Source: Desulfobacteraceae bacterium (lineage in GTDB: Bacteria; Desulfobacterota; Desulfobacteria; Desulfobacterales; Desulfosalsimonadaceae). Taken from it: 38,820 nt of DNA. This document shows positions 7,868-17,161 of the stretch, piece after piece; positions within the stretch are counted from its first letter, which is position 1, and each line of letters begins with the position of its first letter. The notes under the pieces are model-generated. The model had not been told where the DNA came from. It saw nothing but the letters and a program-made list of their open reading frames with translations, and did not search any database. The stretch spans positions 1-38,820 of the forward strand of contig QZJS01000125.1 in assembly GCA_003597945.1 (NCBI GenBank), read 5' to 3'. The translations under genes and the position numbers were made by a program.

Positions 7868-9436
7868 ATGAAATTTAAAAAATCAGCGAATGGACTATTA
7901 AGAGAAACGGGAAAAAAACTTCTTCCCTGCATTACGATTTTAGCATGCCTGATTGCATATTCAACAAATTCATCAGCATTCAATATCGGACTCGGCGATG
8001 AGTCATTCCTGGATATTGATACTACATTAACCTATGGAGCCTCAGTGCGCATGGATGACGCGAAAGACCGACTGCTGTCAAATGTGAATGCCGATGACGG
8101 AAATAGAAGCTTCGAAAAACATGATCTAATATCAAATATGGTAAAAATTAATTCGGATATCCTGCTGGAGCATAAAAATGTCGGTGCTTTTACACGTGTT
8201 CGAGCGTTTTATGACAGCGTGTACGATCAAAAAAATGCAAACGATTCTCCCGCCACTCAAAATAATTTTATCGGGGGGAGTATATCAGATCATCGAAAAT
8301 TTACCGATGACGCAAAAGATCTGCATCGATCCTCGGTTGATCTGCTGGATGCCTTTGTTTACGGCAATTTTTACATAGCTGACCGTCAGATAGACGTACG
8401 AGCAGGGAAACAGGTGATATCATGGGGCGAAAGTCTGTTTACACAGGGAGGCATCTCATCGGCGCAGAGTCCTGTTGACGCCCGAATGGTAAATTCCCCG
8501 GGTGTTGAATTAAAGGATGTCTTCATGCCTGTCGGCCAGTTTTACTCTCAAATCGATGTGATATCGAATCTCGCATTTGCCGGATATTATCAATGGGAAT
8601 GGGAAAAGACGCAACTGAATGCTCCCGGGACCTACTTCAGCACCTCCGACCTGCTGGATGACGGGGGATCCTTCCTGCTGTTCCAACCCGCTCCCGGAAT
8701 GCTGATTCCCATTCCACGAGGACTCGATAAAAAACCAGGCGATGATGGGCAGTGGGGAATTTCACTGAGATATTTGGCGCCGGAATTAAACGAAACCGAA
8801 TTTGGATTATACTATATCAACTATCATGAAAAAACACCTAATTTTAATCTTAATATGGCGGGCGGGAATTATTTCCTGAGCTATGCCGAAGACGTCAAAC
8901 TCTATGGCGCGAGCGTCAGTTCAGCCGTTGGGTCGACAAATGTTTCAGGTGAAATAGCGTATCGACAAGATTATCCAGTGCAAGTGCTGCCGGCTCCCCT
9001 TTTTATGTATGATAAGCTTGATATCGCACAAGGTCTTATTTCGGTAATGAACATTTTCGGACCCGCATGGTTCATCGATAATACTACTTTTATCGCTGAG
9101 ATAGGAATGAACCATGTGATTAAAAACAATACCGATAAGATTGTAGCGGATCAGGATGCCTGGGGATATCAGACCCAGATTGCATTTGATTTTTTTTCGA
9201 TACTGCATCGTCTCGATCTAAAAGTTCCGATTACCTGGAAGCATAATCCCAACGGCGTATCCGCCCTTGCCGGCACTTTTACCGAAGGATCCGATTCAAT
9301 CTCATTAAAATTCGATTTTCTATACGATAAAAGAATCAGCTCTTCATTGGGATATACCGCCTTTGTGGGAAGCCCCTCCAACCAGGACACGGCTGATAGA
9401 GATTTCGCATCATTTAACATAAAATATACTTTTTAA
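7868..9436 (+). CDS. DUF1302-family outer-membrane beta-barrel protein
   Basis: The 522-residue precursor starts with a signal peptide (positive N-terminus, hydrophobic ~18-33, cleavage probably after SSA at 37). It continues with the DUF1302 opening FNIGLGDESFLDIDTTLTYG. The rest alternates amphipathic strands and ends in FASFNIKYTF, with the terminal Phe needed for Bam insertion. DUF1302 proteins occur beside DUF1329, Ycf48-like and MMPL genes in hydrophobic-substrate loci of many Proteobacteria, and all four are in order here. Uptake across the outer membrane is a reasonable inference; no pore function is proven. AAAGGAGG precedes the ATG. Confidence 0.85.
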   Translation: MKFKKSANGLLRETGKKLLPCITILACLIAYSTNSSAFNIGLGDESFLDIDTTLTYGASVRMDDAKDRLLSNVNADDGNRSFEKHDLISNMVKINSDILLEHKNVGAFTRVRAFYDSVYDQKNANDSPATQNNFIGGSISDHRKFTDDAKDLHRSSVDLLDAFVYGNFYIADRQIDVRAGKQVISWGESLFTQGGISSAQSPVDARMVNSPGVELKDVFMPVGQFYSQIDVISNLAFAGYYQWEWEKTQLNAPGTYFSTSDLLDDGGSFLLFQPAPGMLIPIPRGLDKKPGDDGQWGISLRYLAPELNETEFGLYYINYHEKTPNFNLNMAGGNYFLSYAEDVKLYGASVSSAVGSTNVSGEIAYRQDYPVQVLPAPLFMYDKLDIAQGLISVMNIFGPAWFIDNTTFIAEIGMNHVIKNNTDKIVADQDAWGYQTQIAFDFFSILHRLDLKVPITWKHNPNGVSALAGTFTEGSDSISLKFDFLYDKRISSSLGYTAFVGSPSNQDTADRDFASFNIKYTF

Positions 9437-9459
9437 TTATTTAAATAAGGAGAAACATT

Positions 9460-10842
9460 ATGGCGAATTATTTATTTAAAAAAATTGTGTCGATTTGTTG
9501 CTTCTTAATCGTCCTTTCCCTGGCAATGCCAGGTCAGGCGAAAGTTTCAAAAGAAGAAGCGGATCAATTGAAAACCACGCTGACGTCTCTTGGCGCCGAG
9601 CGTCAAGGCAACGCCGACGGGACCATTCCGCCATGGGATGGCGGAATTAAAACCATACCTCCCATCGGATACAATGGTCCGGGTTCGCTTTATCCTGATC
9701 CATATGAAAACGATGAAGTCGTTTTAAGAATAACCAAGGATAACCTTAATCAATACTCAGATAAGTTGAGCGAGGGGATTAAAGAACTCTTTAAGCGGTT
9801 TCCCGATACTTATTATATTGATGTCTATCCAACCCGTCGATCCATGGCCGCGCCGGAATGGATGTACGAAAATACCCATAAAAACGCCCTGACCGCAGAG
9901 GCTGATGAAAATACTATGATCATAACGGGCGCTTATGGCGGAGTCCCATTCCCGATCCCCAAAAACGGGTTTGAGATTGTTATGAACCACCTTTTACGAT
10001 GGTTGGGACATGGAATACACTATGAACACAGGGGCCTTATTATTGATTCAAGCGGGCGGATTTCTCCCGGGGAGGGAGGACCTGTGTGGTTCAAACTGCC
10101 TTATTACGATAAAAACGGAACACTGGAGAATAGCAACGGTTATTACATGTACATGTTTTCGCTGATGACCGCGCCCCCGAGAAAGAACGGGGAGGTAATT
10201 TTGGCACTGGACCCCGTGAATATGGCAAAAAGCGAGAGGAAAGCATGGCAGTATCTTACAGGCCAGCGACGGGTGCGCAGAGCCCCTTCCATTTCATACG
10301 ACACGCCCAATACCACGTTCGGCGGACACATAAATTATGATGATCAGTATATGTTTAATGGCTCCCCCGACCGATATAATTGGAAGATTATCGATAAAAA
10401 AGAAATGTATATACCATACAACTGCTACAAAGTCTATCTGGAGCCCGACCTAAAAAAGCGTTTTATCGCAAACCATCCAAATCCTGAATACGTGCGGTGG
10501 GAATTGCACCGGGTATGGGTAGTTGAAGGGACGCTCAAAGAAGGTTCGCGACATGTATATAACAAACGTCGGTTTATCATTGATGAGGATTCATGGAATA
10601 TTGTCCTTTCCGACAATTATGACGCCCAGGGGGAACTCTGGAGGTCATTAGTATTTCATTCCAAGGTTTCGTATGATTTGCCGGGGATAAGCTTAGGAGA
10701 GGTCATCGGTTTTGAGTTTCAAAGGGGCGTTTATATCGTTCAAACGCAGACCAGTCAATTCGGTAAAGATCTGAATCATGAAATAATCGAGGATGACTCG
10801 TTTTTTACCCCCGAAAACATTCGCCGACGCGGGCTGCGGTAA
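9460..10842 (+). CDS. DUF1329-family exported protein
   Basis: The 460-residue protein has a signal peptide ending near PGQA (27). It then shows the DUF1329 signature: a helix (VSKEEADQLKTTLTSLGAE), then GNADGTIPPWDGG, and later PEYVRWELHRVWVVEGTLK and RHVYNKRRFIIDEDSWNIV. The family is distantly related to the LolA/LolB lipoprotein-carrier fold, so it may bind hydrophobic molecules in the periplasm. It has no lipobox. It follows the DUF1302 gene by 23 bp with AAGGAG before the ATG. A role as periplasmic carrier in the four-gene envelope module is inferred. Confidence 0.85.
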   Translation: MANYLFKKIVSICCFLIVLSLAMPGQAKVSKEEADQLKTTLTSLGAERQGNADGTIPPWDGGIKTIPPIGYNGPGSLYPDPYENDEVVLRITKDNLNQYSDKLSEGIKELFKRFPDTYYIDVYPTRRSMAAPEWMYENTHKNALTAEADENTMIITGAYGGVPFPIPKNGFEIVMNHLLRWLGHGIHYEHRGLIIDSSGRISPGEGGPVWFKLPYYDKNGTLENSNGYYMYMFSLMTAPPRKNGEVILALDPVNMAKSERKAWQYLTGQRRVRRAPSISYDTPNTTFGGHINYDDQYMFNGSPDRYNWKIIDKKEMYIPYNCYKVYLEPDLKKRFIANHPNPEYVRWELHRVWVVEGTLKEGSRHVYNKRRFIIDEDSWNIVLSDNYDAQGELWRSLVFHSKVSYDLPGISLGEVIGFEFQRGVYIVQTQTSQFGKDLNHEIIEDDSFFTPENIRRRGLR

Positions 10843-10867
10843 TAATCGATTTGTCTTCTTATATATC

Positions 10868-10893
10868 AGGGGCGTTAAACAATTAACGCCCCT
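10868..10893 (+). terminator. 11-bp GC-rich hairpin between DUF1329 and Ycf48-like genes
   Basis: AGGGGCGTTAA (10868-10878) and TTAACGCCCCT (10883-10893) pair perfectly around the tetraloop ACAA. No T-tract follows. It ends about 14 bases before the next ribosome site, so it may set the relative dose of the genes before and after it rather than end the transcript. Confidence 0.5.
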
Positions 10894-10917
10894 CTCTGAA
10901 ACAACAGAGGAAGGGCG

Positions 10918-12054
10918 ATGTATACCCGGAAACAAAACATAATGTTTAATTTTTGGACTGTCGCAGTAGCTTTATTCTTACTTGTCTCGGCGTCCACAAG
11001 TGGTGCTCAAACCGATCTATTGTCTACCCATTCCGAAAATGACGAAACAGCGTCATCTTCACTGCTCCTCGACGTTGTAAATACCGGTCAGCGACTGGTT
11101 AGCGTCGGAGAACGTGGATATATCATTTATTCAGACGATAACGGCAATCATTGGAATCAGGCCCAAGTACCGACCAGTGTAACCTTAACGTCGGTATATT
11201 TCCCCACATTCGAAAGGGGTTGGGCCGTTGGACATGACGGGATTGTACTCCACACGGAAGATGCCGGCAAGACATGGAAAAAACAGTTAGATGGTTATAC
11301 CGGGCATAAGCTCAGCTTGAGGCATGCTGAGAAACTGTTATCCGAAAAAATGACTCATAGAGCGGCATCTCATCCGGAACCCGACGAAAACATGGATGAA
11401 ATGATCGAAGAGCTTCAATTAAGAATAAATGACATCAAACAAATAATTGAAAACGATATGTGGGGAGACCCGCTTATGGATGTCTGGTTCAAGGATGAAC
11501 TGAAAGGGTTCGTGCTTGGATCCTATGGCCTTGTCTATCATACCTCGGATGGCGGTCTGTCATGGGAGCCATGGTGGGATAAAATCGAAAATCCATACGG
11601 CCTTCATTACTACAGCATTACTGAGGCAAACGGAGTGCTTCTGATCGCCGGCGAATCGGGTTCGCTCTACAGATCAACAGATGGTGGACAGTATTGGCAA
11701 CAACTTGTTGCTCCGACCAGTGGATCATACTTCGGGGCGGTGTCCTGCGATAACGTATTCTTTGTTTTCGGTTTAGGTGGAACTATCGCCTATTCCAATG
11801 ATTCCGGGAATCATTGGAATTTGATTGAAACAGAGGCGGCGGGAACGATTTCCTGCGCGGCTTTCAAAGATCCACATACACTTGTAGTTGCCTCTTACTC
11901 AGGCGAAATCACGGTTATCTCGCTGGTCAATTTTGTATCCCAAACATCGAGGGTCGGCCTGGCATGGTCAGGCGTGGCCGTCACATCAGACGGGAATATT
12001 ATTCTTGCCGGTTTGTATGGCGTCAAATTGGTTCGGTTCAATGAAATCAAATAA
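10918..12054 (+). CDS. Ycf48/BNR-repeat exported beta-propeller protein
   Basis: This 378-residue protein has a signal peptide (hydrophobic ~12-28, cleavage near SGA). Repeated Asp-box (BNR) motifs follow, each ending in a propeller-strand turn: SDDNGNHW, TEDAGKTW, TSDGGLSW, STDGGQYW and SNDSGNHW. This is the Ycf48-like fold known as a photosystem II assembly factor in cyanobacteria. In heterotrophs it accompanies DUF1302, DUF1329 and MMPL genes. An insertion rich in charged helix (about 140-180) splits the second and third blades. It is probably a periplasmic assembly or scaffold factor for the transport module; substrate binding is unproven. GAGGAAGGG precedes the ATG; a second ATG at 10942 would also keep the signal peptide. 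Confidence 0.8.
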   Translation: MYTRKQNIMFNFWTVAVALFLLVSASTSGAQTDLLSTHSENDETASSSLLLDVVNTGQRLVSVGERGYIIYSDDNGNHWNQAQVPTSVTLTSVYFPTFERGWAVGHDGIVLHTEDAGKTWKKQLDGYTGHKLSLRHAEKLLSEKMTHRAASHPEPDENMDEMIEELQLRINDIKQIIENDMWGDPLMDVWFKDELKGFVLGSYGLVYHTSDGGLSWEPWWDKIENPYGLHYYSITEANGVLLIAGESGSLYRSTDGGQYWQQLVAPTSGSYFGAVSCDNVFFVFGLGGTIAYSNDSGNHWNLIETEAAGTISCAAFKDPHTLVVASYSGEITVISLVNFVSQTSRVGLAWSGVAVTSDGNIILAGLYGVKLVRFNEIK

Positions 12055-12075
12055 TCTGCGACGGGAACGGTAATC

Positions 12076-14484
12076 ATGAAACGGCATGATGCTCACTGCA
12101 ATAGCGAACAAAACAGCTTTTTACTTGAAAACCTCATTTTTCAAAACAGGGCCATATTGTTAATCGGTTTTGCCCTTTTAACCGCCTTTTTATTCTTTCA
12201 TGCATCTCAGATAGTGCTTAACACCAATTTTGATAAGATGATTCCCAAAAATCATCCGCATATTGCCAATTATCTGTCGCATAAGGAAGATCTAAAAGGC
12301 CTCGGAAATGCCGTAAGCATCGCGGTTGAAGCAGTTGAAGGCGACATTTTTAACGCGGAGTATCTCGATACCCTTCAAAAAATCAACGATACGGTGTTTT
12401 TTATTTCCGGCGTCGATCGCGCCGCCTTAAAATCGCTTTGGACGCCCCAGACCCGATGGTTAGCCGTAACCGAAGAAGGTTTTGATGGCGGCCCGGTTAT
12501 CCCGGACAGCTATAAGGGCACTCCCGAAGATATAGATCAACTTCGCAGCAATATCTATCGGTCCGGTGAAATCGGAAGGCTGGTCGCAAACAATTACAAA
12601 TCGACCATCGTATACGTTCCGCTTCTGGATATAGACCCTGAAACAGGCAACCCGCTCGATTATCAGAATTTTTCAAGACAACTCGAAATTCAGGTTAGAG
12701 AACGATTTCAATCCGACAATATTAAGATACACATTACTGGTTTCGCGAAACTCGTTGGAGACCTCATGGATGCCGCAAACCAGATTGTGCTGTTCTTCTT
12801 TATAACCGTAATGATTACCCTGATGTTGTTATATCTGTATTCCCGTTGCTTGCGAAGCACGATGATCTCGATGACATGCTCCCTTATTGCGGTGGGATGG
12901 CAACTGGGTTTATTAAAGCTCTTTGGATATGCTTTGGATCCATACTCTATGCTCGTCCCTTTCCTCATCTTCGCCATTGGTACAAGCCACGGCGTCCAGA
13001 TTATCAATAACATGAACCATGAAACAATGCAGGGGTACGACCGATTAAACAGCGCCCGGCGAACATTCAGAAACCTTTTTAATCCTGCGGTAACTGCTTT
13101 AGTGACGGACATCATCGGCTTCGGCTCCCTCCTTGTAATAAACATCGGCGTTATACAGGAACTGGCGATTGGTTCAACCATCGGAGTTGCCGGGCTGATT
13201 CTGACCAATACCTTTTTGATGCCAATTATTCTCTCTTATACCGGGGTGAGTTCTTCAGCCGTAAAGTGGCTTCACTCGGAAGAAGAAGAACACACGCATG
13301 CTGTTTGGACCGCGCTTTCTTCTCTTACAAAACCGGCGCCCGCCCTGACTGTTATCGTTTTTATCTCGGTAATCTTTGCAGGCAGTATTTATACCGGCCG
13401 GGGACTCAAAATCGGCGATCTGGATAAGGGCGCGCCTGAATTATATCCGGACTCAAGATATAATCAGGATATCGCATTTATAGCTGATAACTATTCCTCA
13501 AGTTCGGATGTCTTTGTAGTGATGGTAAAAACCCCTGAACAAAAAAGCAGCGACTACAGAACGCTTGTCGCCATGGATCGACTGTCGCGGCAATTGCGGA
13601 TGATCCCCGAAGTACAATCCGTCACTTCTTTAGTAGATGTAACTAAAACGCTGATGAGCGCCTACGCGGAAGGCAACCTGAAGTGGATGGCATTAAACCG
13701 GAATCAGCAAACACTGGACGCAACGGTTATAAAGGCTCCTCCTGAGTTCAGCAATAAAGAAGGCACCATTTCCCCTATGATCATTTATTTAAAAGATCAC
13801 GAAGCGGATACGTTGCAAAAGATCGTTCGTGCTATAGAAGCATTCTCCGAAAATAACACCATTGAGACCTCTCAATTCCTGCTGTCCGCCGGAAACGCCG
13901 GCATAGAGGCGGCCACTAATATTGTCATATCAGAATCACGATATCGAATGTTGATATTAATCTATTGTGTTGTTGCCATCTTATGCATGCTCGCCTTCCG
14001 GTCCATTCAGGGCACGATCTGCGTGCTTTTACCTTTGGCTTTAACCTCCTCATTATGTTCTGTGGTCATGATAATTCTGGGCATCGGGGTTAAGGTCGCC
14101 ACCTTGCCGGTCATCGCCATCGGCGTCGGGATCGGCGTGGATTACGGAATATATATCTACAGCAAATATCAAAAATACTTAAAAGGAGGAATGCCTATAC
14201 GCAAAGCCTATTACAACACCCTTAAGACAACCGGCAAAGCCGTATGCTTTACCGGGATTACACTATCTGTTGGCGTGGGGATCTGGGGATTTTCGGCCAT
14301 CAAGTTTCAAGGCGATATGGGCATCCTTCTGGCATTTATGTTTTTAACGAATATGCTTGGAGCAATATGCATCATACCGGCATTAATCGGTTTGTTTGAA
14401 TGGTTAAAGACTAAATCGGAGTCACTGGCTAACCATCATGACAAAAAACAATGCGCGCTGCCTGTGGCGACTGATCTCAACTGA
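12076..14484 (+). CDS. MMPL/RND-family inner-membrane transporter
   Basis: The 802-residue protein has the duplicated RND layout. The first half has one membrane helix (about 26-43), a large periplasmic loop and five more helices. The second half repeats this, with the loop at about 440-620 and the final helices ending near 785. Helix 4 regions contain FAIGTSHGVQI in the first half and GVGIGVDYGIYIYSKY in the second. The latter has an intramembrane Asp-Tyr pair like the proton-relay pair of MmpL proteins. Length is normal for a two-domain MMPL protein. As the energised component of the DUF1302/DUF1329/Ycf48 set it may move a hydrophobic compound across the envelope; direction is unknown. Confidence 0.85.
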   Translation: MKRHDAHCNSEQNSFLLENLIFQNRAILLIGFALLTAFLFFHASQIVLNTNFDKMIPKNHPHIANYLSHKEDLKGLGNAVSIAVEAVEGDIFNAEYLDTLQKINDTVFFISGVDRAALKSLWTPQTRWLAVTEEGFDGGPVIPDSYKGTPEDIDQLRSNIYRSGEIGRLVANNYKSTIVYVPLLDIDPETGNPLDYQNFSRQLEIQVRERFQSDNIKIHITGFAKLVGDLMDAANQIVLFFFITVMITLMLLYLYSRCLRSTMISMTCSLIAVGWQLGLLKLFGYALDPYSMLVPFLIFAIGTSHGVQIINNMNHETMQGYDRLNSARRTFRNLFNPAVTALVTDIIGFGSLLVINIGVIQELAIGSTIGVAGLILTNTFLMPIILSYTGVSSSAVKWLHSEEEEHTHAVWTALSSLTKPAPALTVIVFISVIFAGSIYTGRGLKIGDLDKGAPELYPDSRYNQDIAFIADNYSSSSDVFVVMVKTPEQKSSDYRTLVAMDRLSRQLRMIPEVQSVTSLVDVTKTLMSAYAEGNLKWMALNRNQQTLDATVIKAPPEFSNKEGTISPMIIYLKDHEADTLQKIVRAIEAFSENNTIETSQFLLSAGNAGIEAATNIVISESRYRMLILIYCVVAILCMLAFRSIQGTICVLLPLALTSSLCSVVMIILGIGVKVATLPVIAIGVGIGVDYGIYIYSKYQKYLKGGMPIRKAYYNTLKTTGKAVCFTGITLSVGVGIWGFSAIKFQGDMGILLAFMFLTNMLGAICIIPALIGLFEWLKTKSESLANHHDKKQCALPVATDLN

Positions 14485-14519
14485 CACAATCTCCCAACAA
14501 TCATTGATAAGGAGGCATC

Positions 14520-15527
14520 ATGAGCGAATTTGTTAAAGACGACTATTTTAAAATCGACCCCGAGCCCCATCTCATCGGCAACATGGACCTGGTCAACCAT
14601 TTCCCCGGAGTCAAGATGTGGTGGAGGGCCATTGACGCCATCCATCGCCCTCTGCTGATCGGCGCGCCGCCGGAAGCCTACGTGGGAATGGAAGAGTGGG
14701 AAATGCAGAAAATTACCGATCCGGCAAGCATTGTCAGGGCCATGGACAAGTATGGGGTCGATATCGCCTGCCTGCTGCCCGAATCCATGATGGACACCAC
14801 CGGATACTCCAGCCGATGGTGCACCAACGGCGAAATGGCCAAAATCGTTGAAACCAACCCGGAACGGTTCATGTACCAGCCCAATATTTCACCCATCAAG
14901 CATAAGGGCGTGAAAAACACCATCTGGGAACTGGAATTCTGGGTCAAAGAAAAGGGCGCGAAAATTTTCAAATTCTACCCGCCCGAAGATACCTACATCA
15001 ATGATCCGGATATCTGGCCGTTTTATGAAAAAGCCCAGGAACTCGGCATTGTGCTGGACATTCACACCGGGTTTTCCTGGGTGCCGCCGGGAAAAAGCAA
15101 GTATGCGCTGCCGATCTACATAGACGATGTGGCAAGGGATTTCCCGGACTTGAAGATCAACGCCTTTCACATGGGATATCCCTATTGTGCGGACTTGAAC
15201 ATGATCGCCATGCAGCATCCCAACGTTTACGTATGCCTTAGCCTGCTAATCCCCTGGGCCACGAGTTCTCCCCGCAACTTCGCGAAAATCATCGGCGAAG
15301 CCTTGCGGTGGGTGGGCCCGGACAAGATCATCTGGGGAACCGATTATGCGGGTTACGGCGCCCAGATCCGAACCGCGGTGATCGGCATGCGGGAATTTCA
15401 AATTCCCGAGGACATGCAGAAGGATTACGGTTATCCGGCGATTACGGACGAAGACCGGAAGAAGATATTCGGCGGCAACCTCGGCAGACTGCTGGGGATC
15501 GATACCACCAAAAGAAGAATTAAATAA
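14520..15527 (+). CDS. Amidohydro_2 metal-dependent hydrolase/decarboxylase
   Basis: The 335-residue TIM-barrel protein shows metal-ligand candidates in family order: Glu15-x-His17 (DPEPHL), His182 (LDIHTGFSW), His217 (NAFHMGYP) and Asp275 (IIWGTDYAGYG). The Glu-first pattern with later His and Asp resembles gamma-resorcylate and related nonoxidative decarboxylases rather than the HxH of classical amidohydrolases. The protein could decarboxylate or hydrolytically open a ring intermediate. Known members act on many substrates, so the reaction is left open. It is cytoplasmic. AAGGAGG lies before the ATG, 36 bp after the MMPL gene, and the old-yellow-enzyme-like gene follows. Confidence 0.75.
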   Translation: MSEFVKDDYFKIDPEPHLIGNMDLVNHFPGVKMWWRAIDAIHRPLLIGAPPEAYVGMEEWEMQKITDPASIVRAMDKYGVDIACLLPESMMDTTGYSSRWCTNGEMAKIVETNPERFMYQPNISPIKHKGVKNTIWELEFWVKEKGAKIFKFYPPEDTYINDPDIWPFYEKAQELGIVLDIHTGFSWVPPGKSKYALPIYIDDVARDFPDLKINAFHMGYPYCADLNMIAMQHPNVYVCLSLLIPWATSSPRNFAKIIGEALRWVGPDKIIWGTDYAGYGAQIRTAVIGMREFQIPEDMQKDYGYPAITDEDRKKIFGGNLGRLLGIDTTKRRIK

Positions 15528-15598
15528 CCACTAAAAGCATCGGTTGACCAGCAATATGCTCTCATCCGAAAATCAATCTTCCCCAAAGGAGAAACATC

Positions 15599-17005
15599 AT
15601 GAGCTACGATGCCTTGTTTGAACCGATCACCATCGGCAATATGGAACTTAAAAACCGGATCGCTGTCGCGCCCATGAATGTCGGCTATGCCGCACCCGAC
15701 GGATATCCGAACGATCAGTATCTGGCCTTTTATGCCACCCGGGCCCGCGGCGGCTATGGGCTGATTATCACCACCGCGGCCATGGTCAATCCATATGATT
15801 GGGCCGGAAGCGAAGGCATGAACCCGTTAAAATTTACGGATTATCGCTATTATCGGTTCTGGAGTGAAATTATCAAAGCCGTCCATTATTACGACGGCTG
15901 CAAAATCGCGATTCAACTGAGTCCGGGCTGGGGCCGCCAGGGGCATCCCAACGTGGGCAAACCGGGTGTTCCTTCGGGTGCTCCTTCCTGCGTCCCCCTT
16001 TGCATGGATCTTCGGGATTACTTTAAAAAATGCAAAGGCAACCTGAAGCAGATGAGTAAAAAAGTCCCGGCCGGAACATTCGAGAGCATGGATCTGGATG
16101 GTTTGATCAACATGTCGGATCAAGAATATTTCTCGACAGATTTTCAACAATTTTTGCAGGACTTTCTCTCGCAGATGGACCCTGAGATATATTCCTTTAT
16201 CTGGGGAGATGTGCCGCGGGAACTGACCATTCCGGAAATCACCGACCTGGAAGACCGCATGGCGGTTCAGGCGAGGGATGCCCTCAACCTGGGGTTCGAC
16301 GCGGTTGAAATCCACAGCCCCCATGGTTACCTGATCCATCAATTCCTTTCTCCCAAAATGAACAAACGAAAGGATGAGTACGGCGGGAGCCTCCAGAACC
16401 GGGCGCGTTTTCTCATGAATATCATCCGGAAGATCCGGAAGAAGGTGGGGCCGGACAAGCCGGTCTGGTGTCGGCTCTCGGGTGACGAGCTTCAGCCCGG
16501 CGGCATCCACCATGATGAGCAGTGCCTGGTGGCGGCCATGGCAAAGGAAGCCGGGGTGAATGCCATCAATGTGTCCCAGGGAAGCTACGAGGCCATGGGC
16601 AGCGCTTTTGCCCCGGACGGCGAAGGCGATTTCACCCGGTGGGCCGCCGGCTTCAAGAAGGCCACCGGCGGACTGCCCATTATGGTTCCTCACTTTCTGA
16701 CGCCCGCCCGCGCGGAAAAAGCAATCAAAAATGAATCCGTAGACATCATCGAACTCGGCCGCCAGTCGCTTGCCGACCCCTTCTGGCCGGTCAAGGTAAA
16801 AACAGGCCGTGAAAAAGAAATCATCAAATGCACCCGGTGCCAGCAGTGCTACATCGAATTCGGGGCCAAGCATTTCCTGGAATGCGCCGTCAACCCGGTC
16901 ACCGGCCGGGAAAAATATTTTCCCGAACTGTGGCTTAATGACACGACCTTCGGAAACCGCCTTAACAAGGCCATTAAAAAAATGTCGGGATTCCCGCAAA
17001 TATAG
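15599..17005 (+). CDS. Old-yellow-enzyme-like FMN/4Fe-4S oxidoreductase lacking the NAD(P)H domain
   Basis: The 468-residue protein begins like 2,4-dienoyl-CoA reductase FadH and OYE enzymes (LFEPITIGNMELKNRIAVAP). It has the active-site HSPHGYL (His239, His242) and the FMN-barrel end DIIELGRQSLADPFWP. After the barrel come Cys411, Cys414, Cys417 and Cys429, spaced as a 4Fe-4S cluster site. FadH-type enzymes (about 670 residues) continue into an FAD/NAD(P)H domain; this one stops about 40 residues after the cluster. Residues about 110-200 look like an insertion. Electrons therefore probably come from ferredoxin, ETF or a separate protein. A role in reducing an enoyl or dienoyl ring intermediate is likely but unproven. 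The ATG follows AAAGGAG. Confidence 0.8.
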   Translation: MSYDALFEPITIGNMELKNRIAVAPMNVGYAAPDGYPNDQYLAFYATRARGGYGLIITTAAMVNPYDWAGSEGMNPLKFTDYRYYRFWSEIIKAVHYYDGCKIAIQLSPGWGRQGHPNVGKPGVPSGAPSCVPLCMDLRDYFKKCKGNLKQMSKKVPAGTFESMDLDGLINMSDQEYFSTDFQQFLQDFLSQMDPEIYSFIWGDVPRELTIPEITDLEDRMAVQARDALNLGFDAVEIHSPHGYLIHQFLSPKMNKRKDEYGGSLQNRARFLMNIIRKIRKKVGPDKPVWCRLSGDELQPGGIHHDEQCLVAAMAKEAGVNAINVSQGSYEAMGSAFAPDGEGDFTRWAAGFKKATGGLPIMVPHFLTPARAEKAIKNESVDIIELGRQSLADPFWPVKVKTGREKEIIKCTRCQQCYIEFGAKHFLECAVNPVTGREKYFPELWLNDTTFGNRLNKAIKKMSGFPQI

Positions 17006-17025
17006 GCGTGTTTATTATACTGCCG

Positions 17026-17066
17026 CCCCACTATCACATCACATAGAGGCTTATGGTGAAGTGGGG
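17026..17066 (+). terminator. Stem-loop between OYE-like and MBL genes
   Basis: CCCCACT (17026-17032) pairs with AGTGGGG (17060-17066), and the stem continues past a one-base bulge with TCAC (17034-17037) and GTGA (17056-17059). It lies about 20 bp after the OYE-like gene and may terminate or attenuate. No T-run follows. Confidence 0.4.
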
Positions 17067-17161
17067 GATGATTATTTATTGCAACATCATATTGAAGCGG
17101 AAAATTCATGTCGGTTAACGTAACTCCATTTCACCGCAAGCAAAAGAAAAAGGAAACAGTC

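Noticed and set aside
7868-12054. Ycf48-like gene as a sign of a phototroph
   Set aside because: The same protein family is common in heterotrophs beside DUF1302/DUF1329/MMPL genes, and no photosynthesis gene is present.
15827-16999. Long minus-strand open frame of about 390 codons opposite the OYE-like gene
   Set aside because: Antisense shadow of a strongly supported gene; the product has no recognisable domain and no ribosome site.
17108-17161. Upstream ATG for the second MBL gene
   Set aside because: It would add 18 charged residues before a clear signal peptide and has no ribosome site.
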